Part shown: positions 58,401 to 64,000 of the stretch, in pieces
Position numbering within the stretch: the first letter of the stretch is position 1
Layout of the letters: the number at the start of each line of letters is the position of its first letter
The notes under the pieces: model-generated
The model's input: only the letters and a program-made list of their open reading frames with translations
Told to the model about the DNA's origin: nothing
Database searches by the model: none
Made by a program: the position numbers and the translations under genes
NCBI GenBank assembly: GCA_963693285.1
Contig: OY848921.1
Location: forward strand, 6,399,229 to 6,463,228
Length of the DNA stretch: 64,000 bases
DNA from: Xestospongia muta
Taxonomy: Eukaryota; Porifera; Demospongiae; Haplosclerida; Petrosiidae
Direction of reading: 5' to 3'

Positions 58401-61400
58401 GATCCTATGTACATTTTATTTTGATTATGTAGTTGTTTATATTAATTAAAGTTATTAGGTTGTAATTACAGTCCTTATTACTATGTGTCTTTCTCTGTTT
58501 TTTATGTTCCCATGTCGACAAACCTATACTCTCATTGTCACAAATATTTATAGTTGGTAAGTATGTACAATATCAATTCCTGTGATCTTATGTACATTGT
58601 TTTTTGATTGTGTAGTTGTTTATATTAATTAAAGTTATTAGGTTGTAATTACAGTCCTTATTACTATGTGTCTTTCTTTGTTTTTTATGTTCCCATGATG
58701 ACAAACCTATACTCTCATTGTCACAAATATTTATAGTTGGTAAGTATGTGCAATGTCAACTCATGTGATCTTATGTACATTTTGTTTTGATTGTATAGTT
58801 GTTTATAATATTTAAAGTTATTAGGTTTTAATTACAGTCCTTATTACTATGTGTCTTTCTTTGTTTTTTATGTTCCTATAATAACAAACATATACTTTCA
58901 TTGTCACAACTATTTATAGCGGGTAAGTATGTGCAATGTCAATTCATGTGATCCTATGTACATTTTATTTTGATTGTGTAGTTGTTTATATTAATTAAAG
59001 TTATTAGGTTGTAATTACAGTCCTTATTACTATGTGTCTTTCTTTGTTTTTTATGTTCCTATAATGACAAACCTATACTCTCATTGTCACAACTATTTAT
59101 AGTGGGTAAGTATGTGCAATGTCAATTCATGTGATCCTATGTACATTTTATTTTGATTATGTAGTTGTTTATATTAATTAAAGTTATTAGGTTGTAATTA
59201 CAGTCCTTATTACTATTTGTCTTTCTTTGTTTTTTATGTTCCCATGTCGACAAACCTATACTCTCATTGTCACAAATATTTATAGTTGGTAAGTATGTAC
59301 AATGTCAATTCATGTGATCTTATGTACATTGTTTTTTGATTGTATAGTTGTTTATAATATTTAAAGTTATTAGGTTTTAATTACAGTCCTTATTACTATG
59401 TGTCTTTCTTTGTTTTTTATGTTCCTATAATGACAAACATATACTTTCATTGTCACAACTATTTATAGCAGGTAAGTATGTGCAATGTCAATTCATGTGA
59501 TCCTATGTATGTTATATTTTGATTGTGTAGTTGTTTATATTAATTAAAGTTATTAGGTTTTAATTACATTCCTTATTACTATGTGTCTTTCTTTGTTTTT
59601 TATGTTCCCATGATGACAAACCTATACTCTCATTGTCACAACTATTTATAGTGGGTAAGTATGTGCAATGTCAATTCATGTGATCCTATGTACATTTTAT
59701 TTTGATTGTGTAGTTGTTTATATTAATTAAAGTTATTAGGTTGTAATTACAGTCCTTATTACTATGTGTCTTTCTTTGTTTTTTATGTTCCCATGATGAC
59801 AAACCTATACTCTCATTGTCACAATTATTTATAGTTGGTAAGTATGTGCAATGTCAATTCATGTGATCTTATGTACATTTTATTTTGATTATGTAGTTGT
59901 TTATATTAATTAAAGTTATTAGGTTGTAATTACAGTCCTTATTACTATGTGTCTTTCTTTGTTTTTTATGTTCCCATGTCGACAAACCTATACTCTCATT
60001 GTCACAAATATTTATAGTTGGTAAGTATGTACAATGTCAATTCATGTGATCTTATGTACATTGTTTTTTGATTGTATAGTTGTTTATAATATTTAAAGTT
60101 ATTAGGTTTTAATTACAGTCCTTATTACTATGTGTCTTTCTTTGTTTTTTATGTTCCTATAATGACAAACATATACTTTCATTGTCACAACTATTTATAG
60201 CAGGTAAGTATGTGCAATGTCAATTCATGTGATCCTATGTATGTTATATTTTGATTGTGTAGTTGTTTATATTAATTAAAGTTATTAGGTTTTAATTACA
60301 TTCCTTATTACTATGTGTCTTTCTTTGTTTTTTATGTTCCCATGATGACAAACCTATACTCTCATTGTCACAACTATTTATAGTGGGTAAGTATGTGCAA
60401 TGTCAATTCATGTGATCCTATGTACATTTTATTTTGATTGTGTAGTTGTTTATATTAATTAGTTATTAGGTTGTAATTACAGTCCTTATTACTATGTGTC
60501 TTTCTTTGTTTTTTATGTTCCTATGATGACAAACCTATACTCTCATTGTCACAAATATTTATAGTTGGTAAGTATGTGCAATTTCAATTCATGTGATCTT
60601 ATGTACATTTTGTTTTGATTGTATAGTTGTTTATAATATTTAACGTTATTAGGTTTTAATTACAGTCCTTATTACTATGTGTCTTTCTTTGTTTTTTATG
60701 TTCCTATAATGACAAACATATACTTTCATTGTCACAACTATTTATAGCGGGTAAGTATGTGCAATGTCAATTCATGTGATCCTATGTACATTTTATTTTG
60801 ATTGTGTAGTTGTTTATATTAATTAAAGTTATTAACTTTTAATTACAGTCCTTATTACTATGTGTCTTTCTTTGTTTTTTATGTTCCCATGATGACAAAC
60901 CTATACTCTCATTGTCACAACTATTTATAGTGGGTAAGTATGTGCAATGTCAATTCATGTGATCCTATGTACATTTTATTTTGATTGTGTAGTTGTTTAT
61001 ATTAATTAAAGTTATTAGGTTGTAATTACAGTCCTTATTACTATGTGTCTTTCTTTGTTTTTTATGTTCCCATGATGACAAACCTATACTCTCATTGTCA
61101 CAAATATTTATAGTTGGTAAGTATGTGCAATGTCAATTCATGTGATCTTATGTACATTTGTTTTGATTGTATAGTTGTTTATAATATTTAAAGTTATTAG
61201 GTTTTAATTACAGTCCTTATTACTATGTGTCTTTCTTTGTTTGTTATGTTCCTATAATGACAAACATATACTTTCATTGTCACAACTATTTATAGCGGGT
61301 AAGTATGTGCAATGTCAATTCATGTGATCCTATGTACATTTTATTTTGATTGTGTAGTTGTTTATATTAATTAAAGTTATTAGGTTGTAATTACAGTCCT

Positions 61401-64000
61401 TATTACTATGTGTTTTTCTTTGTTTTTTATGTTCCCATGATGACAAACCTATACTCTCATTGTCACAACTATTTATAGCGGGTAAGTATGTACATGTCAA
61501 TTCATGTGATCCTATGTACATTTTATTTTGATTGTGTAGTTGTTTATATTAATTAAAGTTATTAGGTTTTAATTACAGTCCTTATTACTATGTGTCTTTC
61601 TTTGTTTTTTATGTTCCCATGATGACAAACCTATACTCTCATTGTCACAAATATTTATAGGTGGTAAGTATGTACAATGTCAATTCATGTGATCTTATGT
61701 ACATTTTGTTTTGATTGTATAGTTGTTTATAATATTTAACGTTATTAGGTTTTAATTACAGTCCTTATTACTATGTGTCTTTCTTTGTTTTTTATGTTCC
61801 TATAATGACAAACATATACTTTCATTGTCACAACTATTTATAGCAGGTAAGTATGTGCAATGTCAATTCATGTGATCCTATGTATGTTTTATTTTGATTG
61901 TGTAGTTGTTTATATTAATTAAAGTTATTAGATTTTAATTACAGTCCTTATTACTACGTGTCTTTCTTTGTTTTTTATGTTCCCATGATGACAAACCTAT
62001 AACTCTCATTGTTACAACTATTTATAGTGGGTAAGTATGCGCAATGTCAATTCATGTCATCCTATGTACATTTTATTTTGATTGTGTAGTTGTTTATATT
62101 AATTAAAGTTATTAGGGTTTAATTACAGTCCTTATTACTATGTTTCTTTCTTTTTTTTTATGTTCCTATTATGACAAACCTATACTCTCATTGTCACAAC
62201 TATTTATAGTTGGTGAGTATGTGCAATGTCAATTCATGTGATCCTATGTACATTTTATTTTGATTGTGTAGTTGTTTATATTAATTAAAGTTATTAGGTT
62301 TTAATTACAGTCCTTATTACTATATGTCTTTCTTTGTTTTTTATGTTCCCATGATGACAAACCTATACTCTCATTGTCACAAATATTTATAGGTGGTAAG
62401 TATGTACAATGTCAATTCATGTGATCTTATGTACATTTTGTTTTGATTGTATAGTTGTTTATAATATTTAAAGTTATTAGGTTTTAATTATAGTCCTTAT
62501 TACTATGTGTCTTTCTTTGTTTTTTATGTTCCTATAATGACAAACATATACTTTCATTGTCACAACTATTTATAGGGGGTAAGTATGTGCAATGTCAATT
62601 CATGTGATCCTATGTACATTTTATTTTGATTGTGTAGTTGTTTATATTAATTAAAGTTATTAGGTTTTAATTACAGACCTTATTACTATGTGTCTTTCTT
62701 TGTTTTTTATGTTCCCATGATGACAAACCTATACTCTCATTGTCACAACTATTTATAGTGGGTAAGTATGTACATGTCAATTCATGTGATCCTATGTACA
62801 TTTTATTTTGATTGTGTAGTTGTTTATATTAATTAAAGTTATTAGGGTTTAATTACAGTCCTTATTACTATGTGTCTTTCTTTGTTTTTTATGTTCCTAT
62901 AATGACAAACCTATACTCTCATTGTCACAACTATTTATAGTTGGTAAGTATGTGCAATGTCAATTCATGTGATCCTATGTACATTTTATTTTGAATGTGT
63001 AGTTGTTTATATTAATTAAAGTTATTTGGTTTTAATTACAGTCCTTATTACTATGTGTCTTTCTTTGTTTTTTATGTTGCTATGATGACAAACCTATACT
63101 CTCATTGTCACAACTATTTATAGATGGTAAGTATGTACAATGTCAATTCATGTGATCCTATGTACATTTTATTTTAATTGTGTAGTTGTTTATATTAATT
63201 AAAGTTATTAGGTTGTAATTACAGTCCTTATTACTGTGTCTTTCTTTGTTTTTTATGTTCCTATAATGACAAACCTATACTCTCATTGTCACAACTATTT
63301 ATAGTGGGTAAGTATGTGCAATGTCAATTCATGTGATCTTATGTACATTTTATTTTGATTGTGTAGTTGTTTATAATAGTTAAAGTCATTAGCTTTTAAT
63401 GACAGTCCTTATCACTATGTGTTTTTCTTTGTTTTTTATGTTCCTATAATGACAAACCTATATTCTCATTGTCACAACTATTTATAGCAGGTAAATATGT
63501 ACAATGTCAATTCATGTGATCCTATGTACATTTTATTTTGATTGTGTAGTTGTTTATATTAATTGAAGTTATTAGCTTTTAATTTCAATCTTTATTACTA
63601 TGTGTCTTTATTTGTTTTTATGTTCCTGTGATGACAAACCTATACTCTCATTGTCACAATTATTTATAGTGGGTAAGTATTTGCAATGTCAATTCATGTG
63701 ATCTTATGTACATTTTGTTTTGAACATGTAGTTTTCATTGTGTAGTTATTTATAATATTTAAGTTATTAACTTTTAATTACAGTCCTTATTACTATGTGT
63801 CTTTCTTTGTTTTTTATGTTCCCATGATGACAAAACTATACTCTCATTTTCACAACTATTTATAGTGGGTAAGTATGTACAATGTCAATTCATGTGATTT
63901 TATGTACATTTTATTTTGATTGTGTAGTTTGTTTATATTAATTAAAGTTATTTGGCTTTAATTATAGTCCTTATTACTATGTGTCTTTCTTTGTTTTTTA

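Larger units (their letters stand above)
54030..64000 (+). repeat. 182-bp satellite array 3, runs off the right edge
   Basis: Same family and orientation as arrays 1 and 2, about 47 monomers. A lone partial monomer at 54030-54165 is cut off from the rest (from 55488) by an insertion. Monomers here have their own subtype features: TATGTACATTTTATTTTGATT, ACAGTCCTTATTACTATG, TATGTGCAATG. A four-monomer higher-order unit is clear: GTTCCCATGTCGAC occurs at 58506, 59238 and 59970, 732 bp apart each time. Confidence 0.95.

Overview
The window looks like animal nuclear DNA from a sponge, most likely a demosponge of the Amphimedon type. This is inferred from protein style and gene layout, not from a marker gene. 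The DNA is very AT-rich and introns are short (about 50-200 bp, GTAAGT donors). The gene content fits: ROC-COR GTPases with death-fold tails, a divergent kinase-like protein, a Reeler protein, SPT4 and acetoacetyl-CoA synthetase (AACS). There are no prokaryotic operons, rRNA, tRNA or CRISPR.

Layout. Three arrays of one ~182-bp satellite (1-2398, 20948-25420, and 54030-64000 with an insertion), all in the same orientation, frame two diverged copies of a gene cluster. Cluster 1 (2400-20630) runs: ROCO-1 with a C-terminal Death domain (4286-6947, +), a secreted Reeler protein (7350-9350, +), the last five exons of AACS (9530-10463, -), a pseudokinase/coiled-coil/DUSP/UBL fusion gene (12214-15508, +) and SPT4 (15932-17892, -). 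Cluster 2 (25980-53800) runs: ROCO-2 with a CARD-like tail instead of the Death domain (27745-30717, +), a third broken ROCO split by a 14.5-kb DNA transposon (31695-46236), a decayed copy of the fusion gene (47115-49938, +) and a truncated SPT4 (50718-53450, -). Reeler and AACS are missing from cluster 2.

The transposon has long, gapped inverted arms around a central intact DDE integrase gene (39651-41285, +, one intron). Each arm carries a decayed HECT-type ubiquitin-ligase gene. The right copy keeps the complete HECT tail and the left copy stops just after the catalytic cysteine, so the left arm looks like an inverted duplicate of the right one.

How the genes relate. ROC-COR/Death, ROC-COR/CARD and pseudokinase/DUSP-UBL proteins are plausible signalling scaffolds linking GTPase, death-fold and ubiquitin biology, but no pathway is demonstrated. 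The least expected items are the pseudokinase-DUSP-UBL fusion, the Death-to-CARD tail swap between ROCO duplicates, and the satellite. Each satellite monomer begins with a consensus 5' splice site and ends with a 3' splice-like TATAG, with a hypervariable dinucleotide at every junction. Exon limits were drawn by hand from frame, splice signals and comparison between the copies; 5' exons of the ROCO genes were not found.
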